A stretch of DNA of 64,000 bases, taken from positions 1 to 64,000 of the forward strand of contig JAOPHQ010005693.1 in NCBI GenBank assembly GCA_030340625.1. The letters are read 5' to 3'. Of this stretch, positions 11,401 through 22,356 are shown one piece after another. How positions within the stretch are numbered: position 1 is the stretch's first letter; each line of letters begins with the position of its first letter. Made by a program: the position numbers and the translations under genes. Under the pieces are notes generated by a model. The model was given only the letters and a program-made list of their open reading frames with translations, was not told the origin of the DNA and ran no database searches. The DNA comes from Merluccius polli. Lineage: Eukaryota > Chordata > Actinopteri > Gadiformes > Merlucciidae.

Positions 11401-11948
11401 CCTGCTCTCCCCAACAGACTCCGGGACCTGTCGTGGATGGCGGCTCACGAGATCCTCCCGGTCAGGGCCGTCATGCACTCCGGGGCATGTCAGCATCCCA
11501 AACATGCCCCCGACCTGGTTGTGGCGCGCCTGAGTCGGTGAGGCATCTGTTCTGGGAGTGCAGCGCTGCTGGGGACCAGTGGGCAATGGCCGGCTCCCTG
11601 AAATTCCCGTACTTACCAGCAAGGGAGGTCCTGACAGCCAAACTAGTGCTGTACGGGGTGAGCCAAAGAAATCAGCCACCATCAGTTTTTTCCAAGCAGT
11701 GGCTCACCCTGGCCGCCATCAAAGACGCCATATGGACCTCCAGAAACTTGCTGGTAAGAAAGCACATGCAGATCCCCCCCGTGGCTGTGATCCGGATGGC
11801 CGCAGCAACGGTCCAAGTGGCCGTTGCTGCATGCGGCAGGCCTAGGACACAGCCCAAAGAAGAATCGCCTCTGTGCCCATTCGGACGAGGAGCCGGAGCC
11901 ACACAAAGAAAGGTCCCGGCAGCGGCGGTCACCTGGCTCTCCGGGTGA
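8464..11948 (+). pseudogene. K2 ORF2 (APE-RT), about five frameshifts
   Basis: Replicase of about 1,160 codons if intact. The APE domain (first ~240 residues) is open from 8464 to 9210. Frame breaks follow near 9195, 9602, 10193, 10712 and 11372, each a 1-2 nt homopolymer or dinucleotide change. RT motifs RQGCPLS and YMDD (near 10554) are preserved. The C-terminus carries CPRPGCG...HLFWEC, the CX4CX7HX4C motif typical of this LINE group. Confidence 0.87.
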
Positions 11949-12286
11949 GGCAGGTGGGAAGGAGCAGAGGGGGGGAATCTCCTCTGAGCAACAGGTTCCG
12001 AGAGACCAACACTGTTGGAGAGATCAGGATGGGGCTTTTTGATAAGGTCTCCTCCCGTTCCTGCACAACCTTCCTTTTACCATTTTAAAAGCATTGACAA
12101 GGATTTTATAAAACTACAACATTTGTAAATTTATTTTGAACAGACTTGTTTTTTAACAATGTGATGTTTTTATATTTGTTGTTTTTATAATGTCTTTTAA
12201 AGGTGTCTGCTTTTAAAGAATGGACTAAGTTATAAGATGTAAATTGAAAGAACTGGTGTCAATAAAAACTTTTCAAACGAAAAAAA

Positions 12287-12431
12287 TCTGTTCTTATCAG
12301 TTTAATATCTGATACGTCCCCTATACGGGGACTACATATTAAACGTCTTTTTGGCAACAGGCATGAAGGAGCTTGCTCCATGCGATCCACGCATTGACCC
12401 GGTATTGCAGTGCCGCTGGGGACGGTGCACC
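12287..12431 (+). pseudogene. U2: U2 snRNA 3' portion downstream of K2
   Basis: Same U2 segment as after K1, but four bases are missing in GGCATGAAGG (GGCATCGTTGAAGG elsewhere). Non-functional without the 5' part. Confidence 0.92.
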
Positions 12432-12575
12432 ACTCTTTGTGAATTAAAATAAATCACGGGCGTCAATCGCTTGAGGAGAATTTCCCCTCCACCGTCAAAG
12501 GCTTGTCGCCAGCTCAGCCTCTATTTGTTAAATGCACATCGAGCCACACCTCCGCTCTGTTCTTCAACCCAGTCG

Positions 12576-12606
12576 CCCTCGTTAGCATAGTGGATAGTAT
12601 CCCCGC
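12576..12606 (+). pseudogene. tRNA-Asp 5' fragment
   Basis: Same fragment and same breakpoint (TATCCCCGC/ATGTCC) as at 5511-5541, which shows that the break predates unit amplification. Confidence 0.68.
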
Positions 12607-12911
12607 ATGTCCATACGCATAGTCCAGTATTTGGTGGGAATATGTTAGCTATTATAAGTACAAGTATTAAGGCTACCGAAAGGAATTCTGGGTATTAAAT
12701 GGCAGTGAGTCTCTGGAAGAGGAGAACGGGCGGAGAACAGCCTCAAACATTGTAGAGCTGTGGCCAATGGGGATCGAGAATAATCTCAAAGATTATAAGG
12801 GCAAGCGCAAGTAGTTTAGTTGTTCATTGGCTGTCCCACTTTTTAGCTAAAGTCAACCAAAACGCTACAAGTTATTGGGTCAATCAATGGGAAAATAATT
12901 CATAAAGTATT

Positions 12912-13015
12912 AAAACTCAGTACGCTTCACGAATTTGCGTGTCATCCTTGCGCAGGGGCCATGCTAATCTTCTCTGTATCGAACCAAGTTTATTATATGT
13001 GACAAGAAGTAACAC
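12912..13015 (-). ncRNA. U6: U6 snRNA gene, altered 5' stem
   Basis: Core and 3' part are identical to the U6 at 5853-5957. The 5' hairpin is damaged: the reverse complement reads GTGTTACTTCTTGTCAC, so the UUCGG loop closure is lost. The TATA box (TATATATA near 13039) and upstream PSE are kept. It may be transcribed but with an impaired capping stem, so it is a likely pseudogene or a sequencing error. Confidence 0.78.
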
Positions 13016-13283
13016 AATAGTATCCTGATCCTGGGGTGTATATATAGGCCTACTTGTACACCAGAGCTTCGTTGATGTGTGTGTGTTGTATAATCGACCG
13101 CTTGCCGCCATGTTTGATGCTCAGTCTAGTGTTGCAGTGTCGCTGCACCACTCCCCCACCCCAAAGTGCTGTGTCGAGTGGCTATCACCATGTTGTGAGG
13201 ACGAACCTTAGACACTGCTGCACCTCCCATTATTCCTGTTTGTCGGTGGCACCATTTACAATGGCTTGCTCTGCCTGGTGCAG

Positions 13284-13333
13284 GGTTAACAGCCTGTCAC
13301 GCAGGAGACCGGGGTTCAGTTCCCCGACGGGGA
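13284..13333 (+). pseudogene. tRNA-Asp 3' half
   Basis: Anticodon arm with GTC, T-arm GGGGTTCAGTTCCCC and acceptor strand GACGGGGAG are intact here, but the D-arm and 5' acceptor strand are absent. The junction is the same as at 6231. Confidence 0.68.
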
Positions 13334-13537
13334 GTTGTTCAGGGAGGTAGTGTTTCTAGCAACCGCCTGGCCTGTCTTTAAACCATGTTGGAAGATGCCA
13401 ATCACCAAAGGGCGGGGTCGACTGCCTGCAAGACGCAGTTCATATCTTACTTTGCACCTCGGCAAGAAGGCCACCGTCGTCCAGCTTACCAAGCCGACCA
13501 GTATGACAGGCGGCCCGTGGCCGCAAAGGGCTGTGTT

Positions 13538-13655
13538 AACTCTGGTTTCTCTACAAAGCGTATAAGCCTTTCGCCTTTTACTAAAGACTTCCGTGGAGAG
13601 GAACACCCAAGAGTTCAGTGAATTTTTGGTGGGCTTTGCTGTTTGGTAGAGCCCT
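13538..13655 (+). ncRNA. U5: U5 snRNA gene (intact)
   Basis: 118-nt U5 with loop I CGCCTTTTAC, Sm site AATTTTTGG and a 3' hairpin closed by GGGCTTTGC...TAGAGCCC, so the terminal stem pairs. The PSE lies at 13485-13505. Confidence 0.93.
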
Positions 13656-13660
13656 GCGAA

Positions 13661-13676
13661 TTTGTGGAAATGACTG
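13661..13676 (+). terminator. Possible U5 3' box
   Basis: TTTGTGGAAATGACTG lies a few bases after the U5 3' hairpin and loosely fits the snRNA 3'-end processing box, GTTT-N0-3-AAARNNAGA. It is conserved after each U5. Confidence 0.3.
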
Positions 13677-13823
13677 CTGCCTCTCCTCGACTGCCCAACC
13701 GCGTTGCTCAGAGCCGTTCCAACGGTACTCTGGTCCAACACCGAGTTTGGAACACAAACGATTGAGCCCACCGAACAACCTGCTGTTTTCCAGGGGGCGT
13801 GGCTAAACACGAGGTCTCATTGT

Positions 13824-13860
13824 TATGCAAAACGACATGCAAGACCCGAGTTGAAGGGAA
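13824..13860 (+). promoter_or_regulatory. U2 promoter (octamer-like DSE, PSE)
   Basis: ATGCAAAA at 13824-13831 and the PSE-like GACCCGAGTTGAAGGGA at 13843-13859 lie 63-47 bp before the intact U2. This is the reference promoter for judging the interrupted copies. Confidence 0.55.
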
Positions 13861-13905
13861 CTATAACCACAATGCAGTCTTCCGTCAGAGCAGCAGTACT
13901 TGGGC

Positions 13906-14092
13906 ATCGCTTCTCGGCCTTTTGGCTAAGATCAAGTGTAGTATCTGTTCTTATCAGTTTAATATCTGATACGTCCCCTATACGGGGACTACATATTAAA
14001 CGTCTTTTTGGCAACAGGCATCGTTGAAGGAGCTTGCTCCATGCGATCCACGCATTGACCCGGTATTGCAGTGCCGCTGGGGACGGTGCACC
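13906..14092 (+). ncRNA. U2: U2 snRNA gene (intact, uninterrupted)
   Basis: 187 nt from ATCGCTTCTCGGCC to GGTGCACC. It contains the branch-site pairing segment GTGTAGTA, the stem-loop IIa region (TATCTGATACG and CCCCTATACGGGG), the Sm-like CTTTTTGG and the stem III/IV hairpins (GGAGCTTGCTCC; GTATTGCAGTGCCGC). It is the only clean complete U2 in the window. It shows the pre-insertion target, GGCTAAGATCAAGTGTAGTA then TCTGTTCTTATC, used by two LINE families here. Confidence 0.96.
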
Positions 14093-14099
14093 ACTCTTT

Positions 14100-14118
14100 G
14101 TGAATTAAAATAAATCAC
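14100..14118 (+). terminator. Possible U2 3' box
   Basis: GTGAATTAAAATAAATCAC begins 8 nt after the U2 end, where Integrator-dependent 3' boxes lie. The match to the consensus is loose, but the segment is conserved after every U2 in the array. Confidence 0.33.
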
Positions 14119-14236
14119 GGGCGTCAATCGCTTGAGGAGAATTTCCCCTCCACCGTCAAAGGCTTGTCGCCAGCTCAGCCTCTATTTGTTAAATGCACAT
14201 CGAGCCACACCTCCGCTCTGTTCTTCAACCCAGTCG

Positions 14237-14267
14237 CCCTCGTTAGCATAGTGGATAGTATCCCCGC
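14237..14267 (+). pseudogene. tRNA-Asp 5' fragment
   Basis: Same truncated tRNA-Asp 5' half as in the other units, here downstream of an intact U2. Confidence 0.68.
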
Positions 14268-14588
14268 ATGTCCATACGCATAGTCCAGTATTTGGTGGGA
14301 ATATGTTAGCTATTATAAGTACAAGTATTCTGTAAGGCTACCGAAAGGAATTCTGGGTATTAAATGGCAGTGAGTCTCTGGAAGAGGAGAACGGGCGGAG
14401 AACAGCCTCAAACATTGTAGAGCTGTGGCCAATGGGGATCGAGAATAATCTCAAAGATTATAAGGGCAAGCGCAAGTGTAGTTTAGTTGTTCATTGGCTG
14501 TCCCACTTTTTAGCTAAAGTCAACCAAAACGCTACAAGTTATTGGGTCAATCAATGGGAAAATAATTCATAAAGTATTAATAGATAGA

Positions 14589-14633
14589 ATGCGTCACGAA
14601 TTTGCGTGTCATCATGTGACACCGCAGTAACAC
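14589..14633 (-). pseudogene. U6: U6 snRNA with internal deletion
   Basis: Only the two ends of U6 remain: GTGTTACTGCGGTGTCACAT is joined to GATGACACGCAAATTCGTGACGC. The ~60-nt core with the ACAGAGA box and AGC triad is gone, and the T-run terminator is also lost. The TATA box upstream (near 14660) is still present. The same deletion occurs in every unit that carries U1. Confidence 0.8.
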
Positions 14634-14838
14634 AAAAGTGCCCTGAGCCTGGGCTGTATATATATAGGCCTACTTGTACACCAGAGCTTCGCTAATGTGT
14701 GTGTTGTATAATCGACCGCTTGCCGCCATGTTTAGACACGGCTGCACCTCCCATTATTCCTGTTTGTCGGTGGCACCATTTACAACGGCTTGCTCTGCCT
14801 GGTGCAGGTTGAAAAGCACATGTACCAAGCGGTTTGCA

Positions 14839-14855
14839 ACCCTCACTCAGAGTAG
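14839..14855 (+). promoter_or_regulatory. PSE of U1 gene
   Basis: ACCCTCACTCAGAGTAG lies at -57 to -41 from the U1 start. It is a moderate match to the vertebrate PSE and the only such match in the right place. It is conserved before each U1. Confidence 0.45.
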
Positions 14856-14895
14856 CACGGGGGCATGGGCACGGTCCTCTGAACGTGTACTTCTC

Positions 14896-15059
14896 ATACT
14901 TACCTGGCAGGGGAGACACCATGATCAAGAAGGTGGTTCACCCAGGGCGAGGCTCGGCCATTGCACTCCGGTTGTGCTGACCCCTGCGAATTCCCCAAAT
15001 GTGGGAATCTCGACTGCATAATTTCTGGTAGTGGGGGACTGCGTTCGCGCTCTCCCCTG
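14896..15059 (+). ncRNA. U1: U1 snRNA gene (intact)
   Basis: 164 nt, the same length as human U1. The 5' end ATACTTACCTGG is the 5' splice-site recognition sequence. SL1 carries the loop CATGATCAAGAAGG, then come SL2/SL3 (CATTGCACTCCGG, CCCCAAATGTGGG), the Sm site AATTTCTGG, and SL4 ending CTCCCCTG. It is the reference U1 for the array and shows the target GGTTCACCCAGGGCG, which family C duplicates. Confidence 0.96.
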
Positions 15060-15063
15060 ATAA

Positions 15064-15083
15064 ATGTGTACTAAAAACAAGCT
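15064..15083 (+). terminator. Possible U1 3' box
   Basis: GTGTACTAAAAACAAGCTG starts 5 nt after U1 and fits the 3' box pattern (GTTT-N-AAARNNAGA) fairly well. It is conserved after all U1 copies, including the interrupted one. Confidence 0.45.
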
Positions 15084-15273
15084 GTTCAGTTGCTGTGTGG
15101 GTTCGCCAGTTCACTGTGCGACGGTCGCATCAGTAGTCCACGTTTGATGTGTTTTCGGTCTACACAGTGGCTCAGCTGAATCTCTTATGCTTTTAAGTTT
15201 CCGTTGCCAGCTCAGCCTCTATTTGTTAGTTGCACATTGAGCCACACCTCCGCTCTGTTCTTCAACCCAGTCG

Positions 15274-15319
15274 TCCTCGTTAGTATAGTGAGACCGGGGT
15301 TCAGTTCCCCGACGGGGAG
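15274..15319 (+). pseudogene. tRNA-Asp with internal deletion
   Basis: TCCTCGTTAGTATAGTG is joined directly to AGACCGGGGTTCAGTTCCCC, then GACGGGGAG. Both acceptor strands and the T-arm are intact, but the anticodon arm and part of the D-arm are missing. The 60 bp upstream duplicate the flank of the other tRNA-Asp fragment in the unit. Confidence 0.75.
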
Positions 15320-15522
15320 TTGTTCAGGGAGGTAGTGTTTCTAGCAACCGCCTGGCCTGTCTTTAAACCATGTTGGAAGATGCCAATCACCAAAGGGCGG
15401 GGTCGACTGCCTGCAAGACGCAGTTCATATCTTACTTTGCACCTCGGCAAGAAGGCCACCGTCGTCCAGCTTACCAAGCCGACCAGTATGACAGGCGGCC
15501 CGTGGCCGCAAAGGGCTGTGTT

Positions 15523-15640
15523 AACTCTGGTTTCTCTACAAAGCGTATAAGCCTTTCGCCTTTTACTAAAGACTTCCGTGGAGAGGAACACCCAAGAGTT
15601 CAGTGAATTTTTGGTGGGCTTTGCTGTTTGGTAGAGCCCT
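15523..15640 (+). ncRNA. U5: U5 snRNA gene (intact)
   Basis: Sequence as in the U5 at 13538, including loop I, Sm site and the paired 3' hairpin. Confidence 0.93.
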
Positions 15641-15888
15641 GCGAATTTGTGGAAATGACTGCTGCCTCTCCTCGACTGCCCAACCGCGTTGCTCAGAGCC
15701 GTTCCAACGGTACTCTGGTCCAACACCGAGTTTGGAACACAAACGATTGAGCCCACCGAACAACCTGCTGTTTTCCAGGGGGCGTGGCTAAACACGAGGT
15801 CTCATTGTTATGCAAAACGACATGCAAGACCCGAGTTGAAGGGAACTATAACCACAATGCAGTCTTCCGTCAGAGGCAGTACTTGGGC

Positions 15889-15912
15889 ATCGCTTCTCGG
15901 CCTTTGGCTAAG
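15889..15912 (+). pseudogene. U2: U2 5' fragment upstream of K3
   Basis: First ~24 nt of U2 with the same single-T loss (CCTTTGG) as before K2 and K4, then the K3 5' end. Confidence 0.9.
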
Positions 15913-16181
15913 ACTGCGATCGCCTCCACTTGGTTTGTTATAGTTACGCCTGTTCTGTGGCGTGAGTATAGCAAACTCGGAGGATATTGAACACATTCCT
16001 TGTTGCAGCAATTAAAGTATCTTTGTGACTTTAACAAACACTTCAAGGAATTCATTGTACTTGGGGAGAGGACCACGAGGTAAGTGTTTTTATATTATTT
16101 ATTTGCTTTTATTGGTTTTACTTGGTTTTACTTGAGTATTTATTTGGTTTTAGTGTTTTTAAGCACGTGGTGCCTTCGACC

Positions 16182-17475
16182 ATGTCGGTCAACCAGACCG
16201 GCATGAGGAGGCACCACAGTGTTCGTTTTAAACTGAAACCTGTAAATGGCTCGACAACACTGATATCCCGGCTCGACTTCTCACGGAAGCTTATCCAAGG
16301 AACCTTAAAATTCAACCCCAACGACCTGAACTGCATTTTGACTCTGCCCTTCAACAAAGGATTTGATGTAAGCTTCCGTGCCGCAACAACCTTAAATGAA
16401 TTTTGGACAAGATTTGAACCTGTTAAGGACCAGTTTTCAGCATTTGAAGTGGAGAGACTAAATGACAATGCTATGAAAACAGTAATTGTCAGGTTGTTCA
16501 ATGAAACAGTGAATGCTGATGATATTTGCTTATGGCTGGGTAGATACTGCACTGTGAGGGCCCAGGCTACCAAGGTGAGGGATGAGGATGGCATCTGGAA
16601 CTGCGCATGGAGGGTCCCCATTCAACAATGGCGGGACCCCCATGGCTACCAGGGCCTGAAACATCTCCCATCCATGATAGTTCTTGGAGAGAACAGGGGC
16701 TACATACACTACCAGGGACAGCCCAAGCTCTGCCGCAAGTGTGGAGAGCATGGGCACCTGGCAGAAGTCTGTGAAAAGGTTGTTTGTGGAAAATGTAGAG
16801 AAATTGGACACTCTTTTGAAGAGTGCACCAATGGCAGAAAGTGCAACCTCTGTGGAGACTCAAAACACCTCTTCAGAGATTGTCCGAAATCCTTTGCCAA
16901 CAAGGTCAAACAAGCCAAACAAACAAATGTGCTAACTGACCAAGCTAGGCCGGAAAATTCAAATCTCCCGCCAAAAACTGTGATTGGAGGAGAAGTCCAG
17001 GGAGAGGCGGGAGAGGGGGAGGGGCCTGTAGTTGCCCCACAAAGTGGTGAGGCGGAACTGGGTGGGGCAGCTCACAGAAGGCGGAGCTGGGGAAAACTCC
17101 CCTTCAGACTCTGATGAAACCGGAAGTATGGTAACAATCAGCCTGGGGGAGGAGTCTGAAGGGGAGTCCAGCGAAGCCACCCTCCCAGGAGCCCAGCCTG
17201 GCAAGAGAACAGCGTCTGAGTTGTCCTCTGAGAGCCAAGGAGCCTCAGAGAAAAGGGGAAGAGCTGGATCCTCAGACAGCCCAACTGTGGAGGAGTCCAG
17301 AGTCTTCCCCAACAACCCTCCCAACACTGTTTCCTTTTTAAATGTTGCACTACAGTCAACCCCCAAGGACTCTGTTTTTGACCAAACCAGAGTCTGGCAA
17401 GGGGATGAAGCAGCAGATCTTTCCCCATCCCCCATTGGGGTAAAGAAAGAGCTTCATTCACAAAGCATTGGATGA
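16182..17475 (+). pseudogene. K3 ORF1 (best-preserved family A ORF1; one frameshift)
   Basis: Open for 311 codons from the MSVNQTG start. The N-terminal ~170 residues are a conserved globular region of unknown fold. Three CCHC knuckles follow at residues ~184-197 (CRKCGEHGHLAEVC), 202-215 (CGKCREIGHSFEEC) and 221-234 (CNLCGDSKHLFRDC). The tail is a Glu/Ser/Pro-rich low-complexity stretch. A 2-nt loss near 17,073 (CTCACAG for CTCAGACAG) shifts the frame; the tail continues in another frame to the usual stop. The protein is expected to bind element RNA in a ribonucleoprotein. Confidence 0.88.
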
Positions 17476-17516
17476 CTTTTAAATGGTTTTAACCCTGTAC
17501 CATCTATAGTCTTTTA

Positions 17517-20500
17517 ATGCATACCTGGCTTTTAAACACCATACTCATGGTTCTCACCTTTTCCACACTCAATGTGAGAAGTGTGAAATCTGGAGTTAGA
17601 GCACAAACGATTTTATCCTTTCTAAAAAATGTTAAGTCAGATGTGTTTTTATTACAAGAATGTGCCTTGCCGTTTTTAAAAGAATACACACAATGGGAAG
17701 AAAAGTGGCCACACAAATCAATATGGAGCGGGTCTAATGAAAACAAAAGTGATGGTGTGGCCATTTTAATCAAGAACCCTTCAATTCTGGTGAAAGGTAG
17801 CACTGTGGTGAGAGACGGTCGGGCACTTTTAGCACACTTGACTTTTTATGGGAAGGGGATTTTAATCTCTTAAACATTTATGGTCACAATGACAAAAAAC
17901 GTACAGGTATGACCTTTAGAAGCTATGCAGCCCCACATGCTAGGCCGAGTGGCCATTGGGATTTAGGGGGGAGATTTTAACTGTGTTTTTAAATAGCAGC
18001 GATAGGAGAGGGGCAGGGGAAGATTTTAAAGTAGACAAGTCGTCGGTTTTATTGCAGGGACTATGCAGGGATTTTAAACTAAAAGACTGTTTTAAAACCT
18101 TGCATCCAAGAGAGGAGGGCTTCACCTGGTTCAGTGGTGACGGTTCCAGAGCCTCTCGCATAGACTACGTTTTTACCCGAGACTGTCTCCCGACCGATGC
18201 TAGATTAACCCCTGTTTTCTTCTCAGATCACGCTATGCTCTCCTGCACCCTTTCACTCTCTTCGGGTGTGACTAAAGGCAGTGGTCTGTGGAAACTGAAT
18301 TGCTCCCTTTTAGAAGATGAGGAGTTAGTCAGTCAGTACAGGGAGCAATTCAGTCAATGGCAGACCCTCCAAGACTTTTACGAAACACGCGCACTTTGGT
18401 GGGAAATGGTGAAGGGAAGGACACAGACTTTTTTTAAAAAGGGGGAAAACAAAGAAAAATAAAGAAAACAGAAGCATGATGGGGCTGCAAAGAAGACTAC
18501 AGCGGTATTTTAAACTATTCAACAAGGTTTCGATTTTAATGAAGAAATTAAGCAGGTAAAACAGGAAATGTTGGTTTTAGCAGACATTAAAAGCAAAGGA
18601 ATAATCATAAGAAGTAAAGAAAGAGACATCGAAGAAGGGGAAAAATGCACAAGATATTTTTTTAAGAAAATCATAGACAAGGGAGAGGGTATTTTTAAAC
18701 TAAAGAAAACAAATGGAGAACAAACAAAAACACTCGAAGAAATGAACAAAGTAATAGAAGAATTTTATGGAGAACTGTACCAAGAAAAACACATAGAAAA
18801 ACAAGCAACAACTGGGATTTTAAAGAACATAGAGAAAAAAATAGATGAAAGTACATTTTTAACCCAAGATTTTAACCTTTTAGAACTGCACAAATGCTTG
18901 TCAGGTTTTAAAAGGGGAAAATCACCGGGTGAAGATGGGCTTCCATTTGAATTTTATCTCACTTTCTGGGACATTTTAGCACCTGACCTACTGACTGTTT
19001 TTACAGATTTTGAAAGACTAGGCCGGACTACCAGACAGCTTGAGAGTAGGGATAGTGAAACTACTTACAACAAAAAAATGACAGGACCGACTTAAAGGAA
19101 CTGGCGACCAATTACCCTTTTAAACTTTGGACTGGTAAACTTTTTAGCAAACTTTTAGCAAACAGAATGTCTGTGGTTTTTAGGGAGGTAATCCACCCGG
19201 ATCAAACCTGTGGCATACCGGGGAGGAAGATCACTGATAGCCTCGTACTGATTAGAGACACCATCTGTTATCGAGAGACAGAAACATCCGGCTAGTAGTC
19301 CTCAAATTTAGGATTTTGAGAAAGCATTTGATCGAGTCTCGCACCAGTACCTATTTCAGGTACTGCAAAAAATGGGCTTCCCAGAGAGGTATATAGAGTG
19401 GTGGGATTGCTGTAGCGGGACATCAACAGCAAATTTCTTGTTAATGGGCAACTGACAAAAGCAGTAGACCTTGCGCTGCGGGGGTCCGTCAGGGCTGTCC
19501 GTTATCTGCCCTCCTGTACGTGGCATGCATAGAACCACTGGCACAGGTTCTTGAGAAGGGACCAATGATTAAAGAGGGGTGGGCATACCGGGTAGTGGGG
19601 GACTCACAAGTAAATGTGTTTTTATATATGGACGACGTCAACATTTTATGCACCGACCTTTTATCAGGACACAGGACACCTGGGACCTGACTGACTGCTA
19701 CGGACAGGCCTCTGGGGTCCAAACTCAACAGAGGGAAGGACCCAAGCCCTTTTTTATGGACCGTGGGACAGCGACCGAGAAGACCGGACTCCCCTTGACC
19801 GGTAAAACAGACCGACGTTAAAATACTCGGGGTCAAATTTTGACAGGGATGGGGAGGGGACAGAAAATTGGCCGGACATGTAGGGAAAGTGGAGGCAGAG
19901 ACTGGGGATACTGGGGACTTAGAGGACTGACAATAGAAGGAAAGGGTTTTAATCATCAAAGCATTATTTACCTTTGCTTTTATTGATAAGCTCGGTTTTT
20001 ATTCCACCTCGCAGAGTGCTTTTATGAAATGGAACGTGCCACTTATTTTTTATTTCTTGTGGGGGTCCCAAGTGGGAAAGACTAAAAAGAACAGACATGA
20101 AAAAGACAAAAGAAAAAGGGGGGAAAGGAGTCCCTGACCTCCACTTGTTTTTTTAGGAAGCAGATATACGGCAATACACTTTAAAACATGCCACGCCCCA
20201 TCCAGAGAAAACAAAATACTAGCAATGGCACGATTCTGGATGGGGTCCTATCTCAGGAAAATTCTATTTTTTTAAAACAGATCTGAGGACACCAGTATCT
20301 TTTAATTTGCCACAGTCCTTATGCTTTTATTGAGAAGTTTTTAATACATTTTAATCTTGAAAAAGAGGATTTTAATGTTTTAACTAACCACCGTTTTATT
20401 ATTACGGTTGTGCAGGAGCGGGGAAGCAGTGAGTCCAGTGCGCGGGCTCGGTTTTGGAGAGCCCACAACCGTTTGGCGCAACGTGAACCATCCTGCTCTC

Positions 20501-21048
20501 CCCAACAGACTCCGGGACCTGTCGTGGATGGCGGCTCACGAGATCCTCCCGGTCAGGGCCGTCATGCACTCCCGGGGCATGTCAGCCATCCCAAACATGC
20601 CCCCCGACCTGGTTGTGGCGCGCCTGAGTCGGTGAGGCATCTGTTCTGGGAGTGCAGCGCTGCTGGGGACCAGTGGGCAATGGCCGGCTCCCTGAAATTC
20701 CGTACTTACCAGCAAGGGAGGTCCTGACAGCCAAACTAGTGCTGTACGGGGTGAGCCAAAGAAATCAGCCCACCATCAGTTTTTTCCAAGCAGTGGCTCA
20801 CCCTGGCCCGCCATTCAAAGACGCCATATGGACCTCCAGAAACTTGCTGGTAAGAAAGCACATGCAGATCCCCCCCCGTGGCTGTGATCCGGATGGCCGC
20901 AGCAACGGTCCAAGTGGCCGTTGCTGCATGCGGCAGGCCTAGGACACAGCCACAAAGAAGAATCGCCTCTGTGCCCATTCGGACGAGGGAGCCGGAGCCA
21001 CACAAAGAAAGGTCCCGGCAGCGGCGGTCACCTGGCTCTCCCGGGTGA
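17517..21048 (+). pseudogene. K3 ORF2 (APE-RT), heavily indel-ridden
   Basis: APE and RT motifs are visible only piecewise. The region 18568-19095 stays open through the GKSPGEDGLPFEFY block. The YMDD region (near 19626) and the C-terminal zinc motif are in different frames. Indels are mostly +1 in homopolymers, unlike the losses seen in K1 and K2, which suggests sequence error in addition to decay. Confidence 0.82.
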
Positions 21049-21388
21049 GGCAGGTGGGAAGGAGCAGAGGGGGGGGAATCTCCTCTGAGCAACAGGTTCC
21101 GAGAGACCAACACTGTTGGAGAGATCAGGATGGGGCTTTTTGATAAGGTCTCCTCCCGTTCCTGCACAACCTTCCTTTTACCATTTTAAAAGGCATTGAC
21201 AAGGATTTTATAAAACTACAACATTTGTAATATTTATTTTGAACTACTTGTTTTTTAACAATGTGATGTTTTTATATTTGTTGTTTTTATAATGTCTTTT
21301 AAAGGTGTCTGCTTTTAAAGAATGGACTAAGTTATAAGATGTAAATTGAAAGAACTGGTGTCAATAAAAACTTTTCAAACGAAAAAAA

Positions 21389-21537
21389 TCTGTTCTTATC
21401 AGTTTAATATCTGATACGTCCCCTATACGGGGACTACATATTAAACGTCTTTTTGGCAACAGGCATCGTTGAAGGAGCTTGCTCCATGCGATCCACGCAT
21501 TGACCCGGTATTGCAGTGCCGCTGGGGACGGTGCACC
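21389..21537 (+). pseudogene. U2: U2 snRNA 3' portion downstream of K3
   Basis: Complete 3' portion from TCTGTTC to GGTGCACC, separated from its 5' end by K3. Confidence 0.92.
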
Positions 21538-21682
21538 ACTCTTTGTGAATTAAAATAAATCACGGGCGTCAATCGCTTGAGGAGAATTTCCCCTCCACCG
21601 TCAAAGGCTTGTCGCCAGCTCAGCCTCTATTTGTTAAATGCACATTGAGCAACACCTCCGCTCTGTTCTTCAACCCAAGTCG

Positions 21683-21715
21683 CCCCTCGTTAGCATAGTG
21701 GATAGTATCCCCCGC
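21683..21715 (+). pseudogene. tRNA-Asp 5' fragment
   Basis: Same 5' half with extra C bases (CGCCCCTCG, TATCCCCCGC), probably consensus errors in this noisy stretch. Confidence 0.62.
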
Positions 21716-22041
21716 ATGTCCATACGCATAGTCCCAGTATTTGGTGGGAATATGTTAGCTATTATAAGTACAAGTATTCTGTAAGGCTACCGAAAGGAAT
21801 TCTGGGGTATTAAATGGCAGTGAGTCTCTGGAAGAGGAGAACGGGCGGAGAACAGCCTCAAACATTGTAGAGCTGTGGCCAATGGGGGATCGAGAATAAT
21901 CTCAAAGATTTATAAGGGCAAGCGCAAGTGTAGTTTAGTTGTTCATTGGCTGTCCCCACTTTTTAGCTAAAGTCAACCCCAAAACGCTACAAGTTATTGG
22001 GTCAATCAATGGGAAAATAATTCATAAAGTATTAATAGATA

Positions 22042-22090
22042 GAATGCGTCACGAATTTGGCGTGTCATCATGTGACACCGCAGTAGACAC
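22042..22090 (-). pseudogene. U6: U6 snRNA with internal deletion
   Basis: Same core deletion as at 14589. Two extra single bases (TTTGGCG, GTAGACAC) are present. Confidence 0.75.
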
Positions 22091-22356
22091 AAAAGTGCCC
22101 TGAGCCTGGGCTGTATATATATAGGCCTACTTGTACACCAGAGCTTCGCTAATGGTGTGTTGTATAATCGACCCGCTTGCCGCCATGTTTTAGACACGGC
22201 TGCACCTCCCATTATTCCTGTTTGTCGGTGGCACCATTTACAACGGCTTGCTCTGCCTGGTGCAGGTTGAAAAGCACATGTACCAAGCGGTTTGCAACCC
22301 TCACTCAGAGTAGCACGCGGGGGCATGGGCACGGTCCCTCTGAACGTGTACTTCTC

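Larger units (their letters stand above)
6864..12286 (+). mobile_element. K2: full-length Keno-like LINE in U2
   Basis: Complete element of about 5.42 kb with both U2 junctions visible. The 5' UTR of about 270 nt is followed by ORF1, a short gap, ORF2, an AT-rich 3' UTR with AATAAA and an A run. The 5' junction is GGCTAAGA/CTGCGATCG and the 3' junction is A(6)/TCTGTTC. There is no target duplication; instead U2 nt ~26-38 are deleted. This copy is the best reference for the ends of the family. Confidence 0.93.
15913..21388 (+). mobile_element. K3: full-length Keno-like LINE in U2
   Basis: Full-length copy with both U2 junctions identical to K2. The first 1.9 kb is clean. From about 17,840 on, and densely from 19,020, there are many extra or missing bases in homopolymers compared with K1, K2, K4 and K6, more than in any other copy. 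Confidence 0.92.
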
